Positions 8,337 to 17,423 of a stretch of DNA of 64,000 bases are shown here, one piece after another (the stretch's first letter is position 1; each line of letters begins with the position of its first letter). A model generated the notes under the pieces. That model saw nothing but the letters and a program-made list of their open reading frames with translations, ran no database searches and was not told where the DNA came from. The stretch spans positions 1 to 64,000 of the forward strand of contig NZ_JMLW01000009.1 of assembly GCF_000686905.1 (NCBI RefSeq), written 5' to 3'. The translations under genes were made by a program, and so were the position numbers. The DNA is from Marinospirillum insulare DSM 21763 (GTDB lineage Bacteria > Pseudomonadota > Gammaproteobacteria > Pseudomonadales > Halomonadaceae).

Positions 8337-9455
8337 CTAGTAGTTGTACCAATCACCGTTAGCTTGAGGCATTAGCCATTGACGGGTAAACCAGAAATAG
8401 CGATTTTGGGTTTTGTGAGGTGCAGTACAGTTGTAGCGGGGTCGTCCCGTGTGTAAGTCTTTATCAGAAGTAACATTAATTTCTAAGTTGCCATCTGCAA
8501 GGGTCTTTCTACTCACTTGCAGCAGTTCAGCATTCGGTCCATAACAGCGAAATTGCTTGATTCGGTATTCTCCGGGCATGACTGTTAGCTTTAAACTGGG
8601 GCGGCGATTACTACCATCTAACACGGCAGTTACAGGTTCCTCATTAACAACAGGAAAGGGTAAGGCATGTAGCTTGGTGCGCAGGCTAGTAGGGTTAGCT
8701 GAGGTTCCATTAGCAGCATAGCGTGGAAGGCTGGTTATATTGGTGTAAGGACTAGCTGCACCAGAATGTTGCCCAAAAGCTATATAGCCCATTTTTTGAA
8801 CAAGCTTTTGAATTTCAGGATTATATTCGCCATAAGGGTAGGCAAAAATTTTGGGTGCGCTACCTAAGTGCTTAATAATTTCTTGTTGATTAGCGGCTAT
8901 TTCATGTTCAACCCGTTTAAGCCATGCTTCTTCAGTTTCATCGTCTAGTTTACGAATGAGGTGGGTGTGACTTAAAGTATGGTTAGCAATGATTCCACCA
9001 GCCTCCTGAGCCTCCTTCAACTCAGCCCAGCTCATATACAAAGGGCGCTTTTCATTGATTGGGTCGGCATTTACAAAAATAGTAAAAGGTAGTTCTCTTT
9101 CTTTTAAAATAGGTAGGGCTTCTTTATACACGCTGATATAACCATCATCAAAAGTAATAACAGCTACCTTATCTGGCATTGGGCGACGGCGTTTTATTTG
9201 TCGGGCAACTCGGTCAATTGGCCAAACTTCAAAGCCATCTTTTTCTAGCATATCGAGGTGTTGAATAAAATCTGCTGGCGAGGTGCTGGTAGAAGGTGGT
9301 GTGCTAGTACTAATGTGATGATACATCAGCACGCTAGCATGGTAGTAGGCAACGGGAGTTTCTTGCTCATCAGCCTTAGCTAGGGCTGTTAGGCTGCCTA
9401 AGATCAACAATAGAGGTAGTAGTTTTTTTAATAACATAGTTAGGTATTCCAGCAT
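8337..9455 (-). CDS. Exported polysaccharide deacetylase (NodB domain)
   Basis: Predicted exported or periplasmic carbohydrate deacetylase of the NodB/CE4 family. A hydrophobic signal peptide (about residues 8-27, ending near ALAKA) is followed by the NodB domain. Its metal and catalytic motifs are VLMYHH, TFDDGY (catalytic Asp and metal Asp), the HxxxH metal pair in NHTLSHTHL, and FAYPYGEY. The last 100 residues form a beta-rich tail of unknown role. The substrate is unknown; PgaB-type or peptidoglycan deacetylation cannot be decided from sequence. The start codon abuts the stop of the upstream J-domain gene (TAAATG), so the two are probably translationally coupled. Met7 (9437) is an alternative start that leaves a more typical signal peptide. 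Confidence 0.82.
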   Translation of the reverse strand: MLEYLTMLLKKLLPLLLILGSLTALAKADEQETPVAYYHASVLMYHHISTSTPPSTSTSPADFIQHLDMLEKDGFEVWPIDRVARQIKRRRPMPDKVAVITFDDGYISVYKEALPILKERELPFTIFVNADPINEKRPLYMSWAELKEAQEAGGIIANHTLSHTHLIRKLDDETEEAWLKRVEHEIAANQQEIIKHLGSAPKIFAYPYGEYNPEIQKLVQKMGYIAFGQHSGAASPYTNITSLPRYAANGTSANPTSLRTKLHALPFPVVNEEPVTAVLDGSNRRPSLKLTVMPGEYRIKQFRCYGPNAELLQVSRKTLADGNLEINVTSDKDLHTGRPRYNCTAPHKTQNRYFWFTRQWLMPQANGDWYNY

Positions 9456-10055
9456 TTATTTAAGCAGGGGGCGTAGTACTTCCATTGCTTCATTAATGGT
9501 TTGTAGTTTTTCTGCATCGCCACCTCGGTCTGGGTGATGCAACATAGCTAATCTACGATAGCTAAGTTTTATTTCTTTAGTCGATACACCTTCATGTAAA
9601 CCCAGGGTTTTCAGTGCTTTAGCTTTAAGTCCACCACCACTAAAAACACTTTCCTCGTGTAAGCGTTTCCAAAAGTTGTTCAATGCTGTTTCTATGTCTT
9701 GTTGGGTGGTTTTTTCAAGCATGTCCATGTCTAGGTAGTAGTCACGCATAGGGTCATGCTCTTGTAGGGCAGGGCTACCAGGTATATAGGCTTGTAGTTG
9801 TAAGCGCACAGCTGTAATTTCTAAGTGGCCTTTAGCAGTTTGCCATAAGTCATCGCGTAACTGATAAAGGGCATTGTAAAGAAGGAAATGGGTGCGAAAG
9901 AGTTTTACGTTATCACTAAAAGTGTCTGGTTCAAGTTTAATCGTTCCTTTTTCATCTAGCGCTTTTAATAGAGTATGTTCGTTAACGCCTTCGGGAAAGG
10001 AGCGTAAAACTTCAATTAAATCTTCAAAAAGTCTAGTTTCCTGTAACGCTGTCAT
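9456..10055 (-). CDS. DnaJ-related protein with C-terminal J domain
   Basis: Probable co-chaperone of DnaK. The N-terminal 120 residues match the DNAJ-related N-terminal family known from gammaproteobacteria (FRTHFLLYNALYQLRDDLW). The C-terminal 65 residues are a J domain with the essential HPD motif (LAMLHHPDRGGD). There are no zinc-finger repeats and no C-terminal substrate-binding domain, so it is not DnaJ itself. It is translated immediately before the polysaccharide deacetylase with no gap; whether that pairing is functional is not known. The partner and client proteins are unknown. Confidence 0.85.
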   Translation of the reverse strand: MTALQETRLFEDLIEVLRSFPEGVNEHTLLKALDEKGTIKLEPDTFSDNVKLFRTHFLLYNALYQLRDDLWQTAKGHLEITAVRLQLQAYIPGSPALQEHDPMRDYYLDMDMLEKTTQQDIETALNNFWKRLHEESVFSGGGLKAKALKTLGLHEGVSTKEIKLSYRRLAMLHHPDRGGDAEKLQTINEAMEVLRPLLK

Positions 10056-10194
10056 AGCTGAGGTGGCCTTAAATATTTTATTCTAGTCGGGATATTAGCA
10101 GGACTAAGCGCGTTAGAATACGCTTCTGACCATTTACATTTTATGAGACTTTGGTTAACTTGCGCCTTTTATAATTAAGTAAAGGGTACTAGCC

Positions 10195-11049
10195 ATGCAG
10201 GATTTACTTCCTAAAGCCCGAAAAGAGTTTAATAAATTACAAAAACGCCTGCGCCGAGAAATGGGTCAAGCCATTGCTGACTTTAACATGATACAGGAAG
10301 GTGACAAGGTTATGGTCTGTCTCTCTGGAGGCAAAGACTCTTTTACCCTTTTGCATATTTTAATGGCGTTGCAAAAAAGTGCCCCTATTCAGTTCGAGTT
10401 GGTTGCGGTCAATTTAGACCAAAAACAGCCCGGCTTTCCTGAAGAAGTTTTACCTGCTTATTTGCAACAGCTAGGTGTTGATTTTCATATACTTGAAAAA
10501 GATACCTACAGTATTGTTAAAGAAAAAATTCCTGAAGGTAAAACAACCTGTGGCTTATGCTCCCGCTTGCGTCGGGGCAACCTTTATGGTTTTGCAGAAA
10601 AAATTGGAGCAACTAAAATTGCCTTGGGTCATCACAAGGATGACATGCTAGAAACCTTGTTTCTGAATTTGTTTTTTGGTGGTAGTTTAAAATCCATGCC
10701 GCCCAAACTTTTATCTGATGATAAGAAAAATATAGTTATTCGGCCTTTAGCCTACAGCCGTGAAAAAGACATTATAAGCTTTGCTGAGCAAATGGATTTT
10801 CCAATTATTCCTTGCAACTTATGTGGCTCGCAAGAAAACTTACAGCGCCAGACCATTAAAGGAATGCTTGCAGATTGGGAAAAACAGTACCCAGCGCGTA
10901 TTGAAACCATGGCAAATGCCCTACAGAAGGTTGCACCCTCTCAGTTGGCAGATACTAGTGCTTTTGATTTTGCTGGCTTGGAAGAAGAAAGAGCCAAGGC
11001 CCAAGCTGATAGAATACAGCTAGTGAACACCTTGGCTACAGAGGCCTGA
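10195..11049 (+). CDS. ttcA: tRNA 2-thiocytidine biosynthesis protein TtcA
   Basis: Iron-sulfur enzyme that thiolates cytidine 32 in tRNA, using ATP to activate the base. The PP-loop is LSGGKDS (about 44-50). The cluster ligands are the CxxC pair C119/C122 ([12 protein letters not shown]) and C207/C210 ([10 protein letters not shown]), as in the TtcA family. Length (284) is close to E. coli TtcA (311). It is preceded by a TATAAT at 10170-10175 with no clear -35, and by AAAGG before the ATG. It converges on apt. In the same chromosomal neighbourhood as fnr and cbb3 oxidase genes, but on the opposite strand. Confidence 0.93.
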   Translation: MQDLLPKARKEFNKLQKRLRREMGQAIADFNMIQEGDKVMVCLSGGKDSFTLLHILMALQKSAPIQFELVAVNLDQKQPGFPEEVLPAYLQQLGVDFHILEKDTYSIVKEKIPEGKTTCGLCSRLRRGNLYGFAEKIGATKIALGHHKDDMLETLFLNLFFGGSLKSMPPKLLSDDKKNIVIRPLAYSREKDIISFAEQMDFPIIPCNLCGSQENLQRQTIKGMLADWEKQYPARIETMANALQKVAPSQLADTSAFDFAGLEEERAKAQADRIQLVNTLATEA

Positions 11050-11062
11050 GAAGAAAAGGCAG

Positions 11063-11602
11063 CTATTCGCCTTCAAAGGCCATAATTGAGTAAGCACTAA
11101 TGCCTAACTCAAGCAGACGTTCGCTACCGCCTTTATCGGGAAGGTCAATTAAGGTAGCGACTTCGTGTACTTCAGCTTTTTGACGACGAATAAGCGTTGC
11201 TGCGGCAATTAAACTGCCACCACTAGCGAGTATGTCATCAAATAAAAGTACTCTGTCACCCTCATTTAACATACCTTGACGCATTTCTAAGGTACGGTCA
11301 CCCTGGGTGCTAGGCGCACGTTCAAATAAGACTTCGCCTGGCTCTTCACCAAAGTCTCTAATAAGTGCCAGTGGTAAATTAAGTCGATAAGCTAAGACAG
11401 CAGCAAACATAGTGCCACGACCTTTTAGAGCAACAATACGATTGATTTTAGAGCCCAGATAACGCTGAGCTAATTCGCTGGTTATAAAGTGGAGTGCGCC
11501 AGTTTCATTGAGTAAACTTGAAAGGTCTCGTGTATAAGACCCTTTTTTAGGGAAGTCCTTATGTATTTTAACTAGCTGTTTAAGCGAAAATTCATCAAGC
11601 AT
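11063..11602 (-). CDS. apt: Adenine phosphoribosyltransferase
   Basis: Purine salvage enzyme converting adenine and PRPP to AMP. The 179-residue product has the family layout: KDFPKKGSYTRDLSSLL at the N-terminus, the GRGTMFAAVLAYRLNLPLA region, and the PRPP-binding loop VLLFDDILASGGS. Two usual positions differ: ESRGF is replaced by LKGRGT, and the PRPP loop has ILASGGS in place of LLATGGT. This makes it a divergent member. The position next to fnr and hemN matches the apt-anr-hemN order I recall in Pseudomonas, which supports the name. A related phosphoribosyltransferase with another base specificity is the main alternative. Confidence 0.8.
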   Translation of the reverse strand: MLDEFSLKQLVKIHKDFPKKGSYTRDLSSLLNETGALHFITSELAQRYLGSKINRIVALKGRGTMFAAVLAYRLNLPLALIRDFGEEPGEVLFERAPSTQGDRTLEMRQGMLNEGDRVLLFDDILASGGSLIAAATLIRRQKAEVHEVATLIDLPDKGGSERLLELGISAYSIMAFEGE

Positions 11603-11640
11603 AATTCTTGCCCTCTTCTTTTATTAACTAGATGCATTAT

Positions 11641-12423
11641 TTACTGGTTTGCAGCAATTTTACTGCCTATCTCTGCATCATAGTCATTTAGATCAGCCAC
11701 TTCTAATAATTGTTGCTGGTCTGTAATGTGAACTTCCTTACCATTGACTGCAATCATTTTTGTGCTTTGGAAACGCGTGAAAACTCGGCTGACTGTTTCT
11801 ACCGCTAAGCCTAGGTAATTACCTATTTCGTTGCGAGACATGGGTAAACGGAAGGTATAAGGCGAATAGCCTCGTCGCTTAAAACGAGCCGAAAGGTTAG
11901 CTAAAAAAGTGGCAACCCTTTCTTCGGCACTTTTTTTAGAAAGAAGCAGCATCATTTGCTTGTCTTCACGCAGTTCTTTACTCATGCAGCTAAAAATTTG
12001 CTGGCGTAAATCTGGCAGGGTGTTAGACAGTTCTTGAAGTCTTGAATAGGGTATTTCACACACAGTGGTCGTTTCTAAAGCTTTAGCGGAAATAGGGTAA
12101 GAAACACAGTCTATTCCATCTAAGCCTATAAGCTCACTGGGCAGATGAAAATTAGTGATTTGCTCTTCGCCATCGTTAGTCATTATGTAGTTTTTTAAGC
12201 TACCCGACCTAACAGCATAAATTGAGTCAAATTCATCACCTTGTCTAAAGAGGTGATCACCTTTTTTTAAAGGTTGCCGACGCTTTATAATGTTATCAAG
12301 CTGGTCTATATCTTCTAAACTAAGTGATAAAGGCAGGCAGAGTGAACTTAAACTACAAGTCATACAGCGTGGCTCTTTACTTAAGTTCAGGCAGCTTCCT
12401 TTTTTTTGTAATCTGCTGTTCAT
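11641..12423 (-). CDS. fnr: FNR/ANR oxygen-sensing transcription regulator
   Basis: Global anaerobic regulator of the CRP/FNR family that binds a [4Fe-4S] cluster. With the start at 12423 (strong AGGAG site; 260 residues) the ligands fall at C20, C23, C29 and C122, exactly the E. coli FNR numbering. An upstream in-frame ATG at 12474 has no ribosome site and would displace them. Residues about 30-150 are the cyclic-nucleotide-type sensor domain; the C-terminal helix-turn-helix reads NEIGNYLGLAVETVSRVFTRFQ-like with the E..SR DNA contacts of FNR (VETVSR). It sits between hemN and apt, as anr does in Pseudomonas. An FNR-type box overlaps its own upstream region (12448-12461), suggesting autoregulation. 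Confidence 0.95.
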   Translation of the reverse strand: MNSRLQKKGSCLNLSKEPRCMTCSLSSLCLPLSLSLEDIDQLDNIIKRRQPLKKGDHLFRQGDEFDSIYAVRSGSLKNYIMTNDGEEQITNFHLPSELIGLDGIDCVSYPISAKALETTTVCEIPYSRLQELSNTLPDLRQQIFSCMSKELREDKQMMLLLSKKSAEERVATFLANLSARFKRRGYSPYTFRLPMSRNEIGNYLGLAVETVSRVFTRFQSTKMIAVNGKEVHITDQQQLLEVADLNDYDAEIGSKIAANQ

Positions 12424-12447
12424 CACCAACTCTCCTGGTTCAAAATC

Positions 12448-12461
12448 TTGATATATCGCAA
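12448..12461 (-). promoter_or_regulatory. FNR-type box upstream of fnr
   Basis: On the minus strand the site reads TTGCG-N4-ATCAA, matching 8 of 10 defined bases of TTGAT-N4-ATCAA. It ends 25 bases before the fnr start codon, close enough to block transcription or initiation, so negative autoregulation is the likely reading. Confidence 0.5.
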
Positions 12462-12545
12462 CTACTTTTACCATGAGTTAAGCGGTATGGCAATTAAGCT
12501 AGGGCTAATGCTTAGTCGGCTAAGGTCAAGGCTAGTACTAAAGAT

Positions 12546-13943
12546 TTAGATGATTCGAGAAAATGCTTTCCCTAAGGTATTTTTATCTAAATAAGCATCA
12601 AACACCATACAAATGCTGCGTACTAGTAAACGTCCTGCAGGAGTGACCTCTAGCTGATTGCCCTCTATTTTTACTAGTCCATCGGCCTGGTGTTGTTTTA
12701 ATAGGTTAAGCTCTTTAGCAAAATAGTCAGCAAAGTTTATTTTATGCTGCTCAGAGAAAAGGTCACCGTTTAATTTGAAATGGCATATTAGTTGGTTAAT
12801 TGCAGCACGACGAATAATGTCATCTTGGCTAAGTGTCATGCCCTTAATGGTAGAAAAATTGCCTTGGCCAATTTTTTCTTCGTAGCTTTCTGTCGTGTAA
12901 TCATTTTGAGCATAGGTAGGCCCTACTTGGCTTATTGAGGAAGTACCCATAGCCACTAGGTCGCATTCAGAGTGAGTAGTATAGCCTTGAAAATTCCGGT
13001 GTAGACGACCTTCACGTTGGGCTATAGCTAGGCTGTCTTCAGGCTTGGCAAAGTGATCCATGCCAATATACACATAGCCTGCATCAACTAAACGAGTAAT
13101 GGTTTGTTCAAGAATTTTTAACTTGTCATCTGGGCTGGGTAAATCTTCTGCATTAATTCGGCGTTGAGGCTTAAAACGTTCGGGTAAGTGTGCGTAGTTA
13201 AATACAGACAAACGGTCAGGATTAATTTCAATCACTTCTTCTAGCGTGGCAGCAAAAGTTTCAGGCGTTTGGTGTGGAAGACCATAAATAAGGTCTAGGT
13301 TCAATGAACGAAAGCCAAGCTGTCTAGCTTGAACAATGGCTGCTTCGGTCATTTCTCTGGGTTGAACACGATTGACTGCTTCTTGTACTTTGGGGTTTAA
13401 ATCTTGTAGACCAAAACTAACCCGATTAAAACCTAGCTCACGCAGCATGGCTAGAGTGTCTTCTTGAATTTCTCGAGGGTCAATTTCAATAGAGTAATCA
13501 CCTAGGTCATCATCACGCAAATTAAAGCGTTTGCGAGTTTCAGACATAAGTTCACGCATTTGCTCATGGGATAAAAACGTGGGTGTTCCACCGCCCCAAT
13601 GCAATTGATTGACGGGGCGGCTGGTATCTAAGTGTTTTGCTACTAAATCCATTTCTTTAAAAAGGTGTTCTAAATAGGGTTCACAGCGACCTGTGTCTCG
13701 GGTAGCAATTTTATTGCAGCCACAATAAAAACAAATTTTAGCGCAGAAAGGGATATGAAAATAAAGGGAAAGGGGTGCTGAGCTGGCATTACTATTGATA
13801 AGTGCTTGGGTAAATTCATTTGATTGGAAGCCAGTATGAAACTGGGGTGCTGTAGGGTAAGAGGTGTAACGAGGCCCGGCTAGATTGTAACGATCAACCA
13901 GCTTAGGGTTCCACTCAAAAGCCTTGTAGTTTATTTCGCCCAT
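12546..13943 (-). CDS. hemN: Oxygen-independent coproporphyrinogen III dehydrogenase
   Basis: Radical SAM enzyme that makes protoporphyrinogen IX without oxygen, for haem synthesis in low-oxygen conditions. Conserved features: the N-terminal RYTSYPTAPQFH, the cluster motif C-x3-C-x2-C followed by another Cys (PFCAKICFYCGCNK), GGGTPTFL, EIDPRE, and NFQGYTTH, which distinguishes true HemN from HemW. Length 465 is typical (E. coli 457). GGGG lies 7 bases before ATG. It follows the TauE-like gene by 38 bases and precedes fnr, so it belongs to the cbb3/FNR cluster and serves the haem demand of the oxidase. Confidence 0.95.
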   Translation of the reverse strand: MGEINYKAFEWNPKLVDRYNLAGPRYTSYPTAPQFHTGFQSNEFTQALINSNASSAPLSLYFHIPFCAKICFYCGCNKIATRDTGRCEPYLEHLFKEMDLVAKHLDTSRPVNQLHWGGGTPTFLSHEQMRELMSETRKRFNLRDDDLGDYSIEIDPREIQEDTLAMLRELGFNRVSFGLQDLNPKVQEAVNRVQPREMTEAAIVQARQLGFRSLNLDLIYGLPHQTPETFAATLEEVIEINPDRLSVFNYAHLPERFKPQRRINAEDLPSPDDKLKILEQTITRLVDAGYVYIGMDHFAKPEDSLAIAQREGRLHRNFQGYTTHSECDLVAMGTSSISQVGPTYAQNDYTTESYEEKIGQGNFSTIKGMTLSQDDIIRRAAINQLICHFKLNGDLFSEQHKINFADYFAKELNLLKQHQADGLVKIEGNQLEVTPAGRLLVRSICMVFDAYLDKNTLGKAFSRII

Positions 13944-13981
13944 GATTTACCCCTTTATTGAGTCAGTAATAAGAAAGTTCA

Positions 13982-14662
13982 TTAATTGATTAAAGGCCAG
14001 GCTAACCAGCCAGCAAAGCCTAGCAGTAGAAAGGCAGATATTTGTCGCCACACAGGTTGGCGCAATAAACTGGTTAATTGCCTTGCCGCAGCGCCAGTGG
14101 CTAAAAGTGTAGGAAGTGTGCCTAAACCAAAAGCTAGCATTAGTAACCCACCGTTAAAGCTGCTGCCACTACTTAATGCAAGCAGTAACATTGAATAAAC
14201 TAGCCCACAGGGTAACCAGCCCCAAATTAAGCCGATTAATAGTGCTTGGCCAGGGTTTTGCACTGGCATAAGTTTGCGGCCTAAAGGTTCTAGGTAACGC
14301 CAAAGGTATTTACCCAAGGCTTCAACACGGGTGAGTCCTGTCCACCATTGGCCAACATAGAATGCCATAAGTACCAGCATGACCACGGCCAGCCAGCTAA
14401 GTAATTGAGTAATGGCTTTTATTTCGCCAATAAGTAACTGGCCTAAGCCACCAATTAACATGCCTGCCAAGGTGTAGCTAGTTATACGCCCTAGGTTATA
14501 AGTCAGCATTAAGGCTGCAATACGCAAGGGGTGGCGGCGGCTGGGTGGTAAAGCAAAACTTAAAGCACTAACAATGCCGCCACACATGCCTATGCAGTGA
14601 CCACCGCCTAAAAGACCTGCCATAAAAGCGGTAATCAGTCCTGCACTTAATAACTCAGTCAT
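13982..14662 (-). CDS. TauE/SafE-like membrane protein of the cco cluster
   Basis: Polytopic inner-membrane protein (about 6 helices, 226 residues). Two short motifs stand out: GGGHCIGMCGG near residue 20 and WLPCGLVYS near residue 155. Cys and His in membrane helices suggest handling of a metal or thiol. Family members are labelled sulfite exporter TauE/SafE or heavy-metal transport proteins. A homologue lies between ccoS and hemN in Pseudomonas, as here, so a role in metal supply or redox balance during cbb3 assembly is inferred rather than shown. It overlaps ccoS by 4 bases (ATGA), so the two are translationally coupled. Confidence 0.82.
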   Translation of the reverse strand: MTELLSAGLITAFMAGLLGGGHCIGMCGGIVSALSFALPPSRRHPLRIAALMLTYNLGRITSYTLAGMLIGGLGQLLIGEIKAITQLLSWLAVVMLVLMAFYVGQWWTGLTRVEALGKYLWRYLEPLGRKLMPVQNPGQALLIGLIWGWLPCGLVYSMLLLALSSGSSFNGGLLMLAFGLGTLPTLLATGAAARQLTSLLRQPVWRQISAFLLLGFAGWLAWPLIN

Positions 14663-14898
14663 TTCTCACTGGGTTCTTTGGTAGGTGTTTCTTTTGTTTC
14701 AGATTCTTTTATTTCTGATTCTTGGTTAGTGGTTTTTTCAGCTTTATTAGCTTTGGGCTCGTCATCATCAAAAAGGATGGAGTAGGCAGGTCCTTCTAAG
14801 TCTTCAAACTGGTTGTTTTTAACTGCCCAAAAAAATGCCCAAATGGCTAAGCTAAGTAGCACTAAAGATAGTGGTATCAACAGAAATAATATATTCAT
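14659..14898 (-). CDS. ccoS: cbb3 oxidase maturation protein CcoS
   Basis: Small membrane protein needed to make active cbb3 oxidase. One membrane helix (about residues 3-25) is followed by the CcoS signature NNQFEDLEGPAYSILFDDD. The last 30 residues are a Lys/Glu/Thr-rich tail without clear structure (repeated KE, KET, KEP units), longer than needed for the family core. It follows ccoI by 10 bases and overlaps the TauE-like gene by 4 bases. Confidence 0.93.
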   Translation of the reverse strand: MNILFLLIPLSLVLLSLAIWAFFWAVKNNQFEDLEGPAYSILFDDDEPKANKAEKTTNQESEIKESETKETPTKEPSEK

Positions 14899-14908
14899 AA
14901 GTTGCCCC

Positions 14909-17383
14909 TTAAATGCTTTTGGCAGATTGCTGAGTTTGCACTTGTTTTCTTTGCTCGCTCAAGCGCTGCTCGCTGGCTTTGTCTCTTAAACGTAGTGCAT
15001 TGAGTACAACTAACAAGGAGCTGCTTGTCATTCCAAGTGCTGCAAGCCAAGGCGGTACTAAACCCATACTAGCAGCAGGTAAGGCAATTAGGTTATAGAC
15101 TAAGGATAAGCCAAGGTTTTGTTTTATCACTTGGCTAGTTAAGCGTGCCTTTTTAAATGCATGTGGAATTTTTATTAACCGGCTAGAAAGTAACAGGGTG
15201 TCAGCGCTAGTTTTAGCTAAGTCTGTAGAGTCACCCATAGCAATAGAGACTTGAGCACCAGCTAAAACAGGAACATCATTAACACCATCACCCACCATTA
15301 CTACTTGACGCCCTTGCTTTTGTAGCTCTTTCAGTCGCTCAAGTTTAAGCTCGGGCGTTGCATTAGCTGTGAAGTGAAGCATTCCCAACTCTTTAGCGAT
15401 GCTTGCTACCGAGCCTTCTTGGTCTCCAGAAAGCAGTTCATAGGTAATTCCCAGGGACTTAAGCTGCTCAAGCATTGCTTGGCTATCTGGGCGTAACTGA
15501 TCGCTTAAATGAAACCAGCACAGGGGAGTATGTTCATCTGCAAAGAGTAACCACTGACCTTCTTCTTCGGGCGGTGTTAAAACTGCATTTTGCCAAGCAA
15601 AGTCTGCCCGTCCAAGGCGGTATTTATTTTCTCCGATAACTCCACTTAAGCCCTGGCCAGTGAAGGCCTGAATGGATTCTGCCATTAAATTGGGGTCACG
15701 CGCTTCAGCAAAGGCTCTAGCAATAGGGTGTTCAGATTGAGCTTCGAGTGCAGCAGCGTAGCTTTTAATTTGATTTTTTCTAGGGTCAGTTGCACTTCCC
15801 AACCAACGCACAGCTTTTAGTTCGAGCCTACCTTCTGTCAGTGTTCCTGTTTTATCGAAAATAACATGATCTGCTTTAGCTAAGCCTTCTAACACATGGC
15901 CTCTTGTGATGAGCACACCTTGGCGTGCCAAGGTGGAGTTGGCAACCGCCAGTGCTGTAGGGGTTGCAAGGGCAAGCGCACAAGGACAGGTAACAACAAG
16001 CAAAGCTATTAGCACCCAAAAAGCTCGTGAGGAATCGATACCTAACCAAACAGTAAAGACCAGAGTTGAGATAATCAGTAAGGCTGCAACAAAGTAACGT
16101 GAGGCTTCGTTTGCAATACTGGCAATGCGGGGCTTTTCAGCAAGCGCACGCTCACTTAACCTAGAAATGCTAGCGAGGCGAACATCTTGCCCTGTTTTTT
16201 CAACACGAACAGTGAGAGGGCTGTCAATATTTTGTGTGCCTGCTAAAACCTGGTGCCCAGGGTGGCAAGCTACAGGTAGGTATTCACCTGTCATAGTAGC
16301 TTGGTTAACACTAGAGCGACCGCTAACAATTACGCCGTCTATGGGTAGCGTATGACCCGGCTTAACGAGTATTAGATCACCGGGTTTTAGGTTACGGCTA
16401 GGAATAAAACTTTCTTGCTGATTTTCATCGAGTAAAATTGCAGCTTGAGGAATTAGGTCTTGCAGCGCATTTCCACTGCTACCTATACGGTGGCGAGTGC
16501 GCATTTCAATATAGCGCCCAAACAGCAGAAAAAAAGTGAACATGGCAATAGCATAAAAGTGTAGCTCACCCGTTTGAGTGACCAATGCCCAAACACTAGC
16601 GGAATAGCCTAAACCTATCGCGAGTGAAACAGGAACATCCATATTTAAACGGCGATTTTTAAGCTCATTTAAAGCACTAGCAAAGAAAGGCCAGGCAGAG
16701 TAAATAACGACGGGTGTCGTGACTAGGAAAGAGAGCCATTGAAAAAGGAGGATAAACTCTGGTTCCATAAAGTTGGCCAGCATGCCAGCTTCTAAGGAAA
16801 TACCAAACATCATTGCTTGCATAGACCCTAAGGCAGCAACAATTAAGCGACGTATGGCTGTTTTTTGTTCTTTTTCTAGCTTTTTTTGCTGCTCATCAGC
16901 TTGCCAAGGCTGAGCACTGTAGCCAATGGATTTAAACTCAGCTAATAGCTTGCTTAGTGGAAGTTTGTTTAAGTTCCAGCGCAGCACAGTTCGTTGAGAG
17001 GTGAGGTTAACGCCTGTGTATTCAACACCTTCCAAACCATTGATTTGGTTTTCAATTAACCAAGCACAGGCTGCACAAGTAATGCCCTCTATTGCTAGGG
17101 TAGTTTCAGCAAAGCCTTCTTCATTGACATGAACAAACTCTTGTAGCAGCTCGGGAGCATCGTAAACCTTGAGTTCAGCAAGCTCACTTTCACTTAACTC
17201 AGGTCGAGCGGGTAGCTCAGTACGAAACTTATAGTAACTTTCTAGGCCACCATAAACGATTGCATTAGCAACAGCCTCGCAGCCTGGGCAGCAGAGGCTT
17301 TCTTGTTGTTCGTTAACAGTGACACTAAAGTGGCTATTTTTTGGAACAGGTTCACCGCAGTGAAAACATGCTTCCTGTGACAT
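14909..17383 (-). CDS. ccoI: Copper-exporting P-type ATPase CcoI
   Basis: Copper-transporting P1B ATPase that delivers copper for the CuB site of cbb3 oxidase. Layout (824 residues): N-terminal Cys-rich segment (CFHCGEPVP, LCCPGC), an HMA domain with CAAC at 103-106, membrane helices, the phosphatase motif TGEYLP (about 365-370), the ion-binding CPC motif at 466-468, phosphorylated Asp510 in DKTGTLTEG, and GDGVNDVPVLAGA. I chose ATG 17383 because the product then starts MSQEACFHCGEP, like known CcoI; the longer reading frame would begin with TTG at 17398. Neither has a strong ribosome site. It lies 40 bases after ccoH in the cco operon. Confidence 0.93.
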   Translation of the reverse strand: MSQEACFHCGEPVPKNSHFSVTVNEQQESLCCPGCEAVANAIVYGGLESYYKFRTELPARPELSESELAELKVYDAPELLQEFVHVNEEGFAETTLAIEGITCAACAWLIENQINGLEGVEYTGVNLTSQRTVLRWNLNKLPLSKLLAEFKSIGYSAQPWQADEQQKKLEKEQKTAIRRLIVAALGSMQAMMFGISLEAGMLANFMEPEFILLFQWLSFLVTTPVVIYSAWPFFASALNELKNRRLNMDVPVSLAIGLGYSASVWALVTQTGELHFYAIAMFTFFLLFGRYIEMRTRHRIGSSGNALQDLIPQAAILLDENQQESFIPSRNLKPGDLILVKPGHTLPIDGVIVSGRSSVNQATMTGEYLPVACHPGHQVLAGTQNIDSPLTVRVEKTGQDVRLASISRLSERALAEKPRIASIANEASRYFVAALLIISTLVFTVWLGIDSSRAFWVLIALLVVTCPCALALATPTALAVANSTLARQGVLITRGHVLEGLAKADHVIFDKTGTLTEGRLELKAVRWLGSATDPRKNQIKSYAAALEAQSEHPIARAFAEARDPNLMAESIQAFTGQGLSGVIGENKYRLGRADFAWQNAVLTPPEEEGQWLLFADEHTPLCWFHLSDQLRPDSQAMLEQLKSLGITYELLSGDQEGSVASIAKELGMLHFTANATPELKLERLKELQKQGRQVVMVGDGVNDVPVLAGAQVSIAMGDSTDLAKTSADTLLLSSRLIKIPHAFKKARLTSQVIKQNLGLSLVYNLIALPAASMGLVPPWLAALGMTSSSLLVVLNALRLRDKASEQRLSEQRKQVQTQQSAKSI

Positions 17384-17423
17384 GGTGATTAAGTCCAAAC
17401 GGCCTAAAGACCGCTAATTATGT

